Assembly (NCBI GenBank): GCA_014055525.1
Contig: WIAH01000004.1
Location: forward strand, 140,975 to 204,974
Origin: Nitrospira sp. CR1.3
GTDB taxonomy: Bacteria; Nitrospirota; Nitrospiria; Nitrospirales; Nitrospiraceae
DNA length: 64,000 bases
Direction of reading: 5' to 3'
Part shown: positions 45,809-55,025 of the stretch, in pieces
How the letters are laid out: each line of letters starts with the position of its first letter
How positions within the stretch are numbered: position 1 is the stretch's first letter
Translations under genes and position numbers: made by a program
Notes under the pieces: model-generated
Seen by the model: the letters and a program-made list of their open reading frames with translations, nothing else
Databases searched by the model: none
What the model was told of the DNA's origin: nothing

Positions 45809-46843
45809 TCAGGTTCTGGGATGAGAGGCCCGCCTGAACGGGCGTTTCTGATACTTCTCGACGGCCTGGTTGTGCTCCGTCAACGTGGCGGAAAACTGGT
45901 GCGTGCCGTCGTTGCGCGAAACGAAGTACAGGGCGCGGGAGCTGGACGGGTATAACGTCGCCTGGAGAGCCCGCAGGCCGGGATTTGCAATCGGGCCGGG
46001 CGGGAGACCGGCCACCCGATAGGTATTGTAGGGACTCGGGTTCGACAGGTCTTTTTTTCTGATATTCCCGTCGAACCCGGTCAAGCCGTAGATGACCGTC
46101 GGATCGCTCTGCAAGGGAATGCGCTTTCTCAGCCGATTATGGAAGACCGCGGAGATCTCCGCCCGTTCGCCGTCTGCGCCGGTTTCCTTCTCGATGATGG
46201 AGGCCAGTGTCACCACCTCATGCTCGGCCATCTTCAATTCGGCAGCCCGCGCCTGCATCTCCGGTCCGAAGACCTGTCGGAAATGCTCGACCATCGTGGA
46301 AACAACGTCTTTCGCCTTGACGACGCGGGGAAACTTGTAGGTGTCCGGATAGAGATAGCCTTCCAGTGTCTCAACCTTCAGCCCCAGTGACGCGATCAAG
46401 GTCCGGTCTCGCGCCAATTGTAGAAAGCCGTCCCGGTCCGTTACGCCCTGCTGTTCCATCATGTTGGCGATTTGCACCATCGTCAGCCCTTCGGGGATCG
46501 TGATCGGGTGCAGCACCACCTGCCCGCTCAGCAGCTTTGAGAGAATTTCGGCCGCCGGCATCGCGGCATTGAGCTCGTATTCTCCCGCGCGGATCCGTCT
46601 TTCCGCCGACTGGGAACGACCGAGCAGCAGAAAAGCCGAACGGCTCTTGATCAAGCCTTCCCGTTCGAGCAAAGCGGCGACCTGCTGAAAGGTCGAGCCG
46701 TCCGGGATCGATACGATTTTGGAGTAGGGATGTTCCTGCGGGGGAACGGCAGGCCCTTCAGCCCATTTGATCGCCTGATACGCGGCCATGCCGAGAGCGA
46801 CGACCGCGAGCAGGAGGAGCGTGAGCATGATCCGCAGGTTCAT
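45809..46843 (-). CDS. mltG: Endolytic murein transglycosylase (YceG-like)
   Basis: 344 residues. An N-terminal membrane anchor (IMLTLLLLAVVALGMAAY, 5-22) is followed by a LysM-like subdomain (FQQVAALLEREGLIKS) and the catalytic YceG domain with EKETGADGERAEISAVFHNRL holding the catalytic Glu, then YGLTGFDGNIRKKDL and SPYNTYRVAGLPPGPI. Cuts nascent glycan strands and sets their length. Its start lies 86 nt inside the end of ruvX. Confidence 0.94.
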   Translation of the reverse strand: MNLRIMLTLLLLAVVALGMAAYQAIKWAEGPAVPPQEHPYSKIVSIPDGSTFQQVAALLEREGLIKSRSAFLLLGRSQSAERRIRAGEYELNAAMPAAEILSKLLSGQVVLHPITIPEGLTMVQIANMMEQQGVTDRDGFLQLARDRTLIASLGLKVETLEGYLYPDTYKFPRVVKAKDVVSTMVEHFRQVFGPEMQARAAELKMAEHEVVTLASIIEKETGADGERAEISAVFHNRLRKRIPLQSDPTVIYGLTGFDGNIRKKDLSNPSPYNTYRVAGLPPGPIANPGLRALQATLYPSSSRALYFVSRNDGTHQFSATLTEHNQAVEKYQKRPFRRASHPRT

Positions 46844-47321
46844 GAGGTCTCTCTAGCGTCCCGTCATCGTCGGAACTATCCGGCCCTGTGTCCTGCGCCG
46901 CATTGTCCAGACTGGCCAGATAACTTTGAAGGAGAATCGCCGCGGCGACGCGATCCACTGCGCCTTTGCGTTTCTTCCGGCTGACATCGGCGGCGATCAG
47001 AAGATCCTCCGCCGCCTTCGTCGTCATCCGTTCGTCCCACAGGACGAGCGGGATTGACAGCCGCTCTTCCAGGCGGGCGGCGAATTCACGCATGGCCTGG
47101 ATCGCCGGCCCCTCACGGCCGTCCAGCTGAAGCGGGAATCCCATGACCACTCGCCCCACCTCGTGTGACCCGACCAGGGACGCGATGTATTCGAGATCCC
47201 GGTCGAGCGTGCGCCGCTCGAAGGTCTCGAGCGGTTGAGCGGTCCACCCCAATTCATCGCTGAGCGCCACCCCGATCCGTTTGGTCCCGTAATCGAGAGC
47301 GAGGATACGACGACCCTGCAT
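46758..47321 (-). CDS. ruvX: Putative Holliday junction resolvase / pre-16S rRNA nuclease YqgF
   Basis: 187 residues from ATG 47321. RNase H-like motifs: LALDYGTKRIGVALSD near the start, VVMGFPLQLDGREG in the middle, LWDERMTTKAAEDLL and DRVAAAILLQSYL at about 140. The core fits the usual 140-150 residue family, but a 40-residue polar tail (PDSSDDDGTLERPHEP onward) follows, encoded within the start of mltG. The family matures 16S rRNA 5' ends and may act on DNA junctions. Position after alaS is the usual one. Confidence 0.9.
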   Translation of the reverse strand: MQGRRILALDYGTKRIGVALSDELGWTAQPLETFERRTLDRDLEYIASLVGSHEVGRVVMGFPLQLDGREGPAIQAMREFAARLEERLSIPLVLWDERMTTKAAEDLLIAADVSRKKRKGAVDRVAAAILLQSYLASLDNAAQDTGPDSSDDDGTLERPHEPADHAHAPPARGRRSRHGRVSGDQMG

Positions 47322-47325
47322 GAGT

Positions 47326-49959
47326 TTACCGCTGCTGAGCATTTTCAACCAGGCCAAAGACCTTTTCCAGCGCGTCATCCAACTTGGCCGGATCCTTCCC
47401 GCCCGCCTGAGCCATCTCCGGTCGGCCGCCTCCGGTCCCTCCCACTTCGGCCGCCATGACCTTGATCAAATCACCGGCCTTGATCTTCGCCGACAGGTCC
47501 TTCGTCACGACGACGAGGAGCGAGACTTTTCCGTCATCAGTTGCGGCCCCGAGCGCCACCACTCCGCTTTTGAGCTTATCACGCAGCTGATCAGCCAAGG
47601 TACGGAGGCCGTTCATGTCCAATCCGTCCGCGCGTTGAACGTGGACGGGGACGCCGGCGACGGTCTTCACATTCGCGGCGCCGGAGGAACCGCTGGCCAT
47701 CTTCAACTTCAGCTCTTCGAGTTCGCGCTCCTTATCCTTCAACTGCGCCATCAGCTTGCGCGTCTTGGCGACCAGCTCCGGCGGACCCACTTTCAGCAAA
47801 TCGGACAGCTCTCGCACATCCGCTTCAAGCTTCTTCAGCAAGGCCAGCGCGCCGCTGCCGGTTTGCGCTTCAATACGCCGGACGCCGGCCGCGACTCCGG
47901 TTTCAGAGATGATCCTGAAGAGGCCGATTTCGCCGGTCTGGCGGCAATGGGTTCCTCCGCAAAGTTCCTTGCTGAAAGATTCGACCGTTACGACCCGCAC
48001 CTGCTCGCCGTACTTGTCGCCGAAGAAGGCCAGCGCGCCACGAGCGACGGCATCCTGAATGCTCATCACTTCAGTCCGTACGGCCTCATTCTTCCTCACT
48101 TCGGCATTGACCGTGGATTCGATCTCGTCGATATCGCAGGAAGAAAGCGGCCGGAAATGGGCGAAGTCGAATCGCAACCGGTTCGGCGCGACCAATGACC
48201 CGTATTGCTTGACGTGCGGTCCGAGCAGATTCCGCAAGGCCGCATGCACCAGATGAGTCGCCGTGTGGTTTCTTGCCGCGTCCTGCCTGGCGGTCCCATT
48301 CACCTGCACGCGCAACTGCTCGCCTTCGCGGATGCGCCCTTGTGTCACCGTCCCTGTATGAAGGATCAGCGTCGGAGCGGGCCGCGTCGTATCCTTGATC
48401 TCGAGCCGGCCTTCAGAGCCGACTAAGGCTCCCTGATCGCCCACCTGGCCGCCGCCCTCCGCATAAAACGGCGTGACATCGAGCACGATCTCGACTTCAT
48501 CCCCCTCCACCGCTTCCTTCACGATCCGGTCGCCTTTCAAGATGGCCTGCACGAGGCTCTCGGACTCCAGGCGGTCGTAACCCACGAACTTCGTGGCTCC
48601 CAGTCGTCCCGCCAATTCGGCTACGGCCGGTCTCGTCGTCTCCTGTTCAAAGCCGCCGGTCTTTCGCGCTCGAGTTCGTTGTTCTTCGATCGCATGGTCG
48701 AAGCCCGCTTCGTCGACGGTCATGCCCTGCTCGCGACAGGCCTCCCCGATCAGATCCAAGGGGAAACCATACGTATCGTACAGTTTGAAGACTTCGGTTC
48801 CAGCCAGGACCTTTCGGCCGGCCGAGCGGGCCTTGGCCACCATCTCGTTCAAAATCGGCAAACCCTGATCGAGGGTGGCGATGAAGCGCTCTTCTTCTCC
48901 TCTGGTCGCCTCGGTCACGGTCCCCGCTGCGCTCCTGATTTCCGGGTAGGCGGCTCCCATCTGCTCCACCACCGTGGCAGTCAGTTCGTGCAGGAAGGGT
49001 TCGACGATGCCGAGCAGGCGTCCATGCCTCGCCGCCCGACGCAGAATGCGCCGCAACACATAGCCCCGTCCTTCATTCGACGGCAGGACGCCGTCCGTCA
49101 TCAGGAACGTGATGGCGCGCAAATGGTCTGCGATCACCCGCATCGACCGATCAGCCTGATCCTTCTTCCCGTACCCTGTACCAGCCCGTCCCGCAATTGC
49201 GGCGAGCACCGGCGTGAAGAGATCGCTGTCATAGTTGCTGTAGACGCCCTGCGCCACGGCTGCCAGGCGCTCCAAGCCCATGCCCGTATCGATGCTCGGT
49301 TTCGGAAGCGGATGGAGCGTCCCGGAGGCGTCTCGGTTGAACTGCATGAAGACCAGGTTCCAGATCTCAATGACCCGATCACCTTCTCCGTTCGGGGTGT
49401 CGTCGCCCGGAACGGCGATCCCTTGGTCGAAATGAATCTCCGAACAGGGCCCGCAGGGACCGGTATCCGCCATCTGCCAGAAGTTATCCTTTTCATCGGA
49501 GCGGACAATGCGCGAGGGCGACACGCCGATCTTTCTCCACAACCGATCCGCGTCGTCGTCTTCGCGGAAAATGGTCACCCACAAGCGCGACGGGTCCAGC
49601 CCGACCGACCTGGTGAGAAATTCCCATCCGAATTTGATCGCATCTTCCTTGAAATAGTCGCCGAAGGAGAAATTTCCGAGCATCTCGAAAAAGGTATGGT
49701 GCCGGCGGGTATACCCGACGTTTTCGAGATCGTTGTGCTTGCCTCCGGCCCGGAGGCATTTCTGGACCGACACGGCGCGCTTGTAGGCGCGCGTCTCCTC
49801 GCCCAGAAACACCCGTTTGAACTGATTCATGCCGGCGTTGGTAAACAGCAGCGTGGGGTCCGCTTGCGGAAGCAGCGGGGAACTGGGAACAGCATGGTGC
49901 CCTTGCTGTTCAAAATAGCGGAGAAATCCTCTCCGCAATTCATCGGCGCGGTTCTTCAT
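47326..49959 (-). CDS. alaS: Alanine--tRNA ligase
   Basis: 877 residues. Class II core with LRRGFLRYFEQQGHHAVPSS, FTNAGMNQFK and RRHHTFFEMLGNFSFGDYF; editing-domain zinc ligands in HTATHLVHAAL and CGGTHCRQTGEIG; a C-terminal coiled coil and DHHA1-like domain (GGTGGGRPEMAQAGG). Full length. Located between recX and ruvX, a frequent order. Confidence 0.97.
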   Translation of the reverse strand: MKNRADELRRGFLRYFEQQGHHAVPSSPLLPQADPTLLFTNAGMNQFKRVFLGEETRAYKRAVSVQKCLRAGGKHNDLENVGYTRRHHTFFEMLGNFSFGDYFKEDAIKFGWEFLTRSVGLDPSRLWVTIFREDDDADRLWRKIGVSPSRIVRSDEKDNFWQMADTGPCGPCSEIHFDQGIAVPGDDTPNGEGDRVIEIWNLVFMQFNRDASGTLHPLPKPSIDTGMGLERLAAVAQGVYSNYDSDLFTPVLAAIAGRAGTGYGKKDQADRSMRVIADHLRAITFLMTDGVLPSNEGRGYVLRRILRRAARHGRLLGIVEPFLHELTATVVEQMGAAYPEIRSAAGTVTEATRGEEERFIATLDQGLPILNEMVAKARSAGRKVLAGTEVFKLYDTYGFPLDLIGEACREQGMTVDEAGFDHAIEEQRTRARKTGGFEQETTRPAVAELAGRLGATKFVGYDRLESESLVQAILKGDRIVKEAVEGDEVEIVLDVTPFYAEGGGQVGDQGALVGSEGRLEIKDTTRPAPTLILHTGTVTQGRIREGEQLRVQVNGTARQDAARNHTATHLVHAALRNLLGPHVKQYGSLVAPNRLRFDFAHFRPLSSCDIDEIESTVNAEVRKNEAVRTEVMSIQDAVARGALAFFGDKYGEQVRVVTVESFSKELCGGTHCRQTGEIGLFRIISETGVAAGVRRIEAQTGSGALALLKKLEADVRELSDLLKVGPPELVAKTRKLMAQLKDKERELEELKLKMASGSSGAANVKTVAGVPVHVQRADGLDMNGLRTLADQLRDKLKSGVVALGAATDDGKVSLLVVVTKDLSAKIKAGDLIKVMAAEVGGTGGGRPEMAQAGGKDPAKLDDALEKVFGLVENAQQR

Positions 49960-49962
49960 GGA

Positions 49963-50508
49963 CTAGGGTCCTTCAGTGTCCTCTCCCTTTCCTATAATAC
50001 GTGCGATGGTGTCTTCTTCAAAACCCCACTGACGTAGGAGGCGGAAGGCCTGTTGCGGGGATAGCCGCCGGCTCCGGCGCTGCCTGATTCCCAAGGCCCG
50101 GCGAGCCAAGGTCTCTTCATCGGCTTCGGTCAAAGCTTTGCGAATGGCGTCCTCGGCGAGAACCTCGTTGATGCCTTTCGCCAGCAGTTCCACTCTTAGA
50201 CGCTCCCGTCCCATCGGCCTGCGGGCTAATCTGGTCTCGATCCATCGCTTCGCATAGGCTCGATCATCCAGATACCGCAGGGTGACGAGACGGCCGATCG
50301 CCCGATCGGCCTGGACAGGCGAGGCTCCCCTGACTCTCAGAAACTGTTCGACTTGCCTCTGTGTCCGATCGAATCGAGCCAGGTAGCGCACCGCAATCTG
50401 AAGCCACGGATCGGCGGCGTGAAGAGCGGTATCCTTCGTTTGCCTTCTCACCTGGGGACTGTCGCCTTTCCGCGTGGCGACTGTCCCCATTGGAACAGGG
50501 ACAGGCAC
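49963..50508 (-). CDS. recX: Regulatory protein RecX
   Basis: 181 residues from a GTG; ATG 50490 would remove 6 residues. Three-helix RecX repeats are visible: LARFDRTQRQVEQFLRVRG, RLVTLRYLDDRAYAKRWIETRLARRPMGRERLRVELLAKG (read in parts), and AFRLLRQWGFEEDTIARII. The first 20 residues (PVPVPMGTVATRKGDSP) are encoded by a REP-like palindrome cluster and are probably not part of the fold. RecX limits RecA filament growth. Downstream of recA by 23 bp. Confidence 0.9.
   Translation of the reverse strand: MPVPVPMGTVATRKGDSPQVRRQTKDTALHAADPWLQIAVRYLARFDRTQRQVEQFLRVRGASPVQADRAIGRLVTLRYLDDRAYAKRWIETRLARRPMGRERLRVELLAKGINEVLAEDAIRKALTEADEETLARRALGIRQRRSRRLSPQQAFRLLRQWGFEEDTIARIIGKGEDTEGP
50454..50504. 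repeat. REP-like palindrome cluster at the 5' end of recX
   Basis: GGGGACTGTCGCC (50454-50466) and GGCGACTGTCCCC (50476-50488) are 13-bp inverted arms with one central mismatch; a further GGGACAG (50498-50504) pairs with CTGTCCC (50481-50487). GGGGACNGTCCCC-type palindromes are widespread extragenic repeats in several phyla; here the repeat sits inside the reading frame. Confidence 0.7.
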
Positions 50509-50531
50509 CGACTAGGCCGGAGCCCGCCCCT

Positions 50532-51626
50532 TCACACTCCTACCTTGTGCGGCCGCCGTTCCTCCCTCTTCTCCTCCGCGCGCTTCTCTTCCTTCGCAGG
50601 CGGGGCGGTGGCTTTCTCCGCGGCGCGGGCCGGCACGCCGGCGAGTTCGCGCAGCTTCGCTTCAATCTCACGCGCCAACGGCTGATTCGTCTGCATCAAG
50701 TCGCGGACGGCATCCCGTCCCTGTCCAAGCCGTTCGCCTCGATAGGAATACCAGGCGCCGGACTTTTCCAGCACTTTCCTGTCCGTCCCCAGATCAACCA
50801 GCTCGCCGGTCTTGGAAATGCCTTGGGAGAACAGAATGTCGAATTCCGCCTGTTTGAACGGCGGGGCCATCTTGTTCTTGACGACCTTCACGCGGACGCG
50901 GCTCCCGACGACATCCTGCCCTTCCTTGATCGACTCGATCCGGCGAATATCGAGCCGCACCGAAGAATAAAACTTCAACGCGTTGCCGCCGGTCGTTGTT
51001 TCCGGATTGCCGAACATCACGCCGAGTTTCATGCGGATCTGGTTGATGAAGATAACCGTAGTCTGTGATTTGGAGATGGCGGCCGTGAGTTTTCTGAGCG
51101 CCTGCGACATCAATCGCGCCTGCAATCCCATGTGCGCATCGCCCATCTCCCCTTCGATCTCGGCCCGGGGCGTGAGCGCCGCCACGGAATCGACCACAAT
51201 CAGGTCGATCGCGCCGCTCCTGACCAGCGTTTCGGCAATCTCCAAAGCCTGCTCGCCTGTGTCTGGCTGCGAGACCAGGAGGTCGTCGGCCTGGACACCG
51301 AGTTTCCTGGCATAGGTCAGATCCAGCGCATGTTCCGCATCGATGAAGGCCGCGACGCCGCCGGACTTCTGGACCTCGGCAATGGCGTGCAGCGTGAGCG
51401 TCGTTTTGCCCGAGGCTTCCGGTCCGAAGATTTCGATGACACGCCCGCGGGGAAATCCGCCGACTCCGAGAGCGATATCCAGCCCCAAGGAACCGGTGGA
51501 GATCGCCGGAATATCCGCCGGAGCTTCGGCGTCCCCCAGCTTCATGATCGCTCCCTTCCCGTACTGCTTTTCAATTTGAGAGAGGGCCAGATCCAGCGCG
51601 CGCTTCTTGTCGTCTTTTTCCGCCAT
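50532..51626 (-). CDS. recA: Recombinase RecA
   Basis: 364 residues with AGGAGGAATCTCTC upstream of the ATG. Walker [10 protein letters not shown] near residue 66, Walker [13 protein letters not shown] near 140, loop L2 region [29 protein letters not shown] (read in parts), and a C-terminal acidic/basic tail rich in Glu and Lys. Polymerises on single-stranded DNA, drives strand exchange and SOS induction. No convincing LexA box of the CTGT-N8-ACAG kind was seen upstream. Confidence 0.98.
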   Translation of the reverse strand: MAEKDDKKRALDLALSQIEKQYGKGAIMKLGDAEAPADIPAISTGSLGLDIALGVGGFPRGRVIEIFGPEASGKTTLTLHAIAEVQKSGGVAAFIDAEHALDLTYARKLGVQADDLLVSQPDTGEQALEIAETLVRSGAIDLIVVDSVAALTPRAEIEGEMGDAHMGLQARLMSQALRKLTAAISKSQTTVIFINQIRMKLGVMFGNPETTTGGNALKFYSSVRLDIRRIESIKEGQDVVGSRVRVKVVKNKMAPPFKQAEFDILFSQGISKTGELVDLGTDRKVLEKSGAWYSYRGERLGQGRDAVRDLMQTNQPLAREIEAKLRELAGVPARAAEKATAPPAKEEKRAEEKREERRPHKVGV

Positions 51627-51660
51627 GAGAGATTCCTCCTAGTCAGTGGGAGAGGGGCGG

Positions 51661-51666
51661 ATTATA
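51661..51666 (-). promoter_or_regulatory. Probable -10 box of recA
   Basis: TATAAT on the minus strand (51666-51661), 35 bp before the recA ATG. The expected -35 position reads TAGGTT, a poor match. Confidence 0.4.
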
Positions 51667-51813
51667 CCGAAGTCGGCGGGGAGAACCTAGCGAAGAATCC
51701 ACGCGAAGGCCTCAACGAGACCATCAGTCGGTTAATGGCGGTATTACGAAGCAGACTGACGCAGATTTCCCCTTTCCTTGACGAAGCAGGGAGATGGGCT
51801 TACAGCTGAACAT

Positions 51814-52902
51814 ATGCCCACTGCAGCAATGACCGGCCCAACGGACGTCAAGCCGACCGTCCTCATTGTCGACGATGAGGCGGCGCCCCGAGCGGCGCTG
51901 ACGCAAATTCTTCGCAACAATTTTCAGGTCCTGACGGCGGAGAACGCCCGCGCGGCCATGGCCGTGCTCAACGACCACGGCGTGGATCTGGTCACGCTCG
52001 ATCTGCGGCTGCCTGACCGCTCCGGCGCAGAACTGCTCACCGAAATCAAACGCGCTCACGCAGAGATCGAAGTCATTATGGTGACGGCCTATGGAACGCT
52101 CCAGTCCGCCATGGACTGTATCCGTCAGGGAGCGGCGGGTTTCCTGCTGAAACCGTTCAACGCGACGGAGTTGCTGACGATCAGTCTTCAGACGACGCAG
52201 AAGAAACAGCGCCTCGACATGTTGCGCGAGTGGCTGGCAAGCGACAAGGACCTTTGGGGGCCCGAACCGGCCTGTACGGAAGCCTGGCACAAACTGGCGG
52301 CCGCCTATGGCAGCCGGTTCAAGCAGGGAATCCTTCAGAACACAGATGCCGGAGAGCCCTCCCCGCTGCTCCAACTCCTCTCGGACCTGTTGGAGGCCAA
52401 GGACCGCCACCTGGTGAATCATGGAAACCGGGTCAGTTTTTATGCCTCGCTCGTGGCCAATCGGATGCAATTGTCATTGCCCGAGCAGAACATCCTGTCG
52501 CTCGGCGCCTTGGCCCACGATCTGGACTTGATTCACATACCGGCCAAACCCGTGCTGCAACAGGAAACGGACCGGAGCAGCCATCGCACCGACTTGGGCG
52601 CGCGAATCGGGCGGGCATTGGGACTGCCGGCCGACGCGGTACAGATCATCGCCCTTCACCATGAACGATGGGACGGCACAGGATATCCCTTCGGATTACA
52701 AGGCCAGCGAATACCCCTACCGGCACGAATCACGACGCTCGCTCAGGCATTCGACCACCTCACCGCCGAACGGTCCGGGACAACCCCGCTGACCGTCAAG
52801 GCCGCGCTCGATGAAATCGAACGCCAGGCCGGCACCGCCTTCGATCCCGCCCTGACGGAAATCTTTTGCAGGGCCATGCGCGAGCAGCCTCCGCAGGCGT
52901 AA
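51814..52902 (+). CDS. Response regulator with a degenerate HD-GYP domain
   Basis: 362 residues from ATG 51814; a TTG at 51778 is an alternative. Receiver domain 13-130 with Asp20/Asp21, phospho-acceptor Asp63 (TLDLRLPDRSG) and Lys113 in LLKPF. After a linker, residues 185-360 align with HD-GYP phosphodiesterases: HGNRVSFYASLVA, H235-D236 in ALAHDLDLIHIP, H282-H283-E in LHHERWDGTGYP (GYP at 290-292). The usual HDIGK is HDLDL, so Lys is lost. HD-GYP proteins hydrolyse cyclic-di-GMP; activity here is doubtful but possible. Divergent from recA across a 187-bp gap. Confidence 0.85.
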   Translation: MPTAAMTGPTDVKPTVLIVDDEAAPRAALTQILRNNFQVLTAENARAAMAVLNDHGVDLVTLDLRLPDRSGAELLTEIKRAHAEIEVIMVTAYGTLQSAMDCIRQGAAGFLLKPFNATELLTISLQTTQKKQRLDMLREWLASDKDLWGPEPACTEAWHKLAAAYGSRFKQGILQNTDAGEPSPLLQLLSDLLEAKDRHLVNHGNRVSFYASLVANRMQLSLPEQNILSLGALAHDLDLIHIPAKPVLQQETDRSSHRTDLGARIGRALGLPADAVQIIALHHERWDGTGYPFGLQGQRIPLPARITTLAQAFDHLTAERSGTTPLTVKAALDEIERQAGTAFDPALTEIFCRAMREQPPQA

Positions 52903-52967
52903 CGCTCGTGAAGAGCGAGGGAAGTTTAATAGACCAAACCAATCGACTTTCAGAGCAGGCAGGGCGG

Positions 52968-53576
52968 CTATTCCCCTAGCTTCACCTCCCACAGTCTCGT
53001 ATACAGTGATCCGGTCGGCTTCAAGTCGCTCTTTATCAGCGCAATCGACCCGACAACGAGCGCTTCCGACGCAAGCGGTCCATCCATCACGCCGCTCCTC
53101 GCCAGCACTTGGCCGAACTGACGCTCCCCTTCCCTGATCCGTGCCAGAGTCAAATGTGGACTGAGCGGCCTGTTTTCCGGCGCAAAATCTAATATACGGC
53201 AACATGTCTCGATCGCCTGATGAATCGCCGTCAATCCCTGTGCATCTTCTCCCTGCTCCCACCCCTCAGCCGGACCGATCCAGAGGACTCTCGGCTGTAG
53301 AGCTTTGGGAAACGCACCGAGCCGTTTGAGCGGAATGGAGAGAGAGCGATACCCCTGCAATGTGCGACCCATCTCCTCCTGCATCGAAGGAACGAGCTGC
53401 TCGTCGATGTCGCCGAGAAACTTCATCGTCAGATGGATCGAGGCCGGCTGGACCCATGAAATCCGGACCTCCCGCGGTAGATCCTGATTCAATCGCTTCC
53501 TGAGGTCTTGTTGAAGTTGCGCGAGACCGCTCCGAGTTTCTTCGCGAAGCTCCACGGCGAGAAATGCACGAATCAT
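52968..53576 (-). CDS. thpR: RNA 2',3'-cyclic phosphodiesterase (LigT-like)
   Basis: 202 residues from ATG 53576; a GTG 9 nt upstream is possible. The two HxTx motifs of the 2H phosphoesterase fold are HLTMKFLG near residue 50 and HLTLARIR near 140. Homologues hydrolyse 2',3'-cyclic phosphates to 2'-phosphates. It is 20 bp downstream of a MITE-like element that separates it from cinA. The 65-bp gap to the convergent HD-GYP gene holds only a weak CGCTC/GAGCG stem. Confidence 0.93.
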   Translation of the reverse strand: MIRAFLAVELREETRSGLAQLQQDLRKRLNQDLPREVRISWVQPASIHLTMKFLGDIDEQLVPSMQEEMGRTLQGYRSLSIPLKRLGAFPKALQPRVLWIGPAEGWEQGEDAQGLTAIHQAIETCCRILDFAPENRPLSPHLTLARIREGERQFGQVLARSGVMDGPLASEALVVGSIALIKSDLKPTGSLYTRLWEVKLGE

Positions 53577-53595
53577 ACGATTCACTGTTGTTCTA

Positions 53596-53719
53596 CAGGC
53601 TGTTCAAAAAGGCCGCTAGCAAGGCCGCAGTGAGCGCAGGGGCGAAGCGTACTTTGTTTCGTACGTTGAGGCCTCTAAGCGATGCGAGAACGCAGCTGGC
53701 GGACTTTTTCAACGGCCTG
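53596..53719. mobile_element. MITE-like repeat with imperfect terminal inverted repeats
   Basis: About 124 bp. The left end CAGGCTGTTCAAAAAGGCCGC and the right end, read in reverse, CAGGCCGTTGAAAAAGTCCGC match at all but about four positions. The interior has CGTAC/GTACG inverted sequence. No ORF. Its right end supplies the last codons and the TGA of cinA. No target-site duplication could be identified by eye. Confidence 0.65.
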
Positions 53720-55025
53720 CCGCTTGTTTCTGCAACCAGCGGCGCAGCAGATCCAACGCTGCCTGCGACGATCGCTGCTTGATGACGGTCCGGTCGCCGT
53801 GGAACCGATACTCCTTCGTGAGAGATGCCCCGTTTTCCGCGTTGAGGGCGACATAGACCAAGCCGACCGGTTTGGTCGCCGTGCCGCCGCCGGGACCGGC
53901 GATCCCGGTCACACTCAAAGCGACCGATACGCCGCTCCGTTCGCGCATCCCGCGGGCCATCGCCGCCGCCACTTCCGCGCTCACTGCGCCATGTTGTTCA
54001 ATCAATTCCGATGGCACGCCCAGCAGCTCGGACTTAGCCCGATTGCTGTAGCAGATGACACCCCGATCCACATAGGCCGAAGATCCGGGAACCTGTGTCA
54101 GCCGATGTCCGATGAGTCCGCCCGTGCAGGATTCCGCCACTGCGACGGTGAGATTTTGCGTGGCCAAGGACCGCCCGACCACTTCCTCCATACTGTCCGG
54201 TCCTTCGGCGAACAGCCAGTCTCCCAGCCGTGACCGTACGTCGTTCGATAGTCCCTGCAACAGATCTCCGGTGATCGGGCGGCGCGGTTTCGTTGTCAGA
54301 GATACAAGCACACCCATCGGTGACGCCAGCAGCCCCAGATCAATCGGCGCGTGGTTCTTGATCAGACCCTTGAGCTTGGCGTCCACATCGGCTTCAGGCA
54401 GGCCGAATGTATGAAACACCAGCCTGGTGATCGGCCGCAGTTGGCCCTGCCGCGCAAGCTGAAGCTCGGATCTCAACAACGCAACTACCGAATCGTTTAC
54501 CATCGCCTCCATTTCGCGAGGCACTCCCGGCAGCGAGATGACCAGCGCTCTCTTCCATCTCAACCAAAACCCAGGCGCGGAACCGACAGGATTTTTCAGG
54601 ACCGTGGCGCCCGAAGGAATCAGGGCCTGCCGCCGCTGGCCAGAATTCGGCGTCCGACTCCACTCAGCCAGTCGGGCTTTCATGGCTTCGAACGCTTCTT
54701 TTCGAACGGCCAGCCGTTTCCCTGTCGCGCTTGCGATCGCCTCTCTCGTGCAATCATCCACGGTCGGGCCGAGCCCGCCGGTCATGATGATCACTCCGGC
54801 CCGGCCGACAGCCGTTTTCAGGACAGCCCGGATATCGGCTTGATCGTCTCCAACGATCGATTTGAAGCGGACCTCGATACCGAGCCTGCCAAGCTGCTCG
54901 GCGATGATCAGAGAATTACCGTCGGTTCGTCCGCCGATCAGCAGTTCGGAACCGATGGCGATGGTTTCGGCGATCAATGGGTACTTGTGCCTGCCCGATC
55001 GTCGCATGGAACGGCGGGGAGCCAT
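53709..55025 (-). CDS. cinA: CinA-like competence/damage-inducible protein (NMN deamidase)
   Basis: 438 residues. N-terminal MoaB/MogA-like domain (GSELLIGGRTDGNSLIIAEQL, IIMTGGLGPTVDD) and C-terminal nicotinamide-nucleotide amidohydrolase domain with ESCTGGLIGHRLTQVPGSS near 310 and GIAGPGGGTATKPVGLVYVA. It salvages NAD by deamidating NMN. The start codon directly abuts the stop of the upstream secreted-protein gene. The last three residues and stop lie in a MITE-like repeat. Confidence 0.94.
   Translation of the reverse strand: MAPRRSMRRSGRHKYPLIAETIAIGSELLIGGRTDGNSLIIAEQLGRLGIEVRFKSIVGDDQADIRAVLKTAVGRAGVIIMTGGLGPTVDDCTREAIASATGKRLAVRKEAFEAMKARLAEWSRTPNSGQRRQALIPSGATVLKNPVGSAPGFWLRWKRALVISLPGVPREMEAMVNDSVVALLRSELQLARQGQLRPITRLVFHTFGLPEADVDAKLKGLIKNHAPIDLGLLASPMGVLVSLTTKPRRPITGDLLQGLSNDVRSRLGDWLFAEGPDSMEEVVGRSLATQNLTVAVAESCTGGLIGHRLTQVPGSSAYVDRGVICYSNRAKSELLGVPSELIEQHGAVSAEVAAAMARGMRERSGVSVALSVTGIAGPGGGTATKPVGLVYVALNAENGASLTKEYRFHGDRTVIKQRSSQAALDLLRRWLQKQAAGR

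Noticed and set aside
48679..50037. 452-codon open frame antisense to alaS
   Set aside because: Lies wholly opposite a certain gene and its composition is rich in Arg, Pro and His as expected for a shadow frame.
51627..51813. LexA-controlled SOS box in front of recA
   Set aside because: Neither CTGT-N8-ACAG nor a GAAC-N4-GTTC type site could be found by eye; lineage-specific boxes cannot be excluded.
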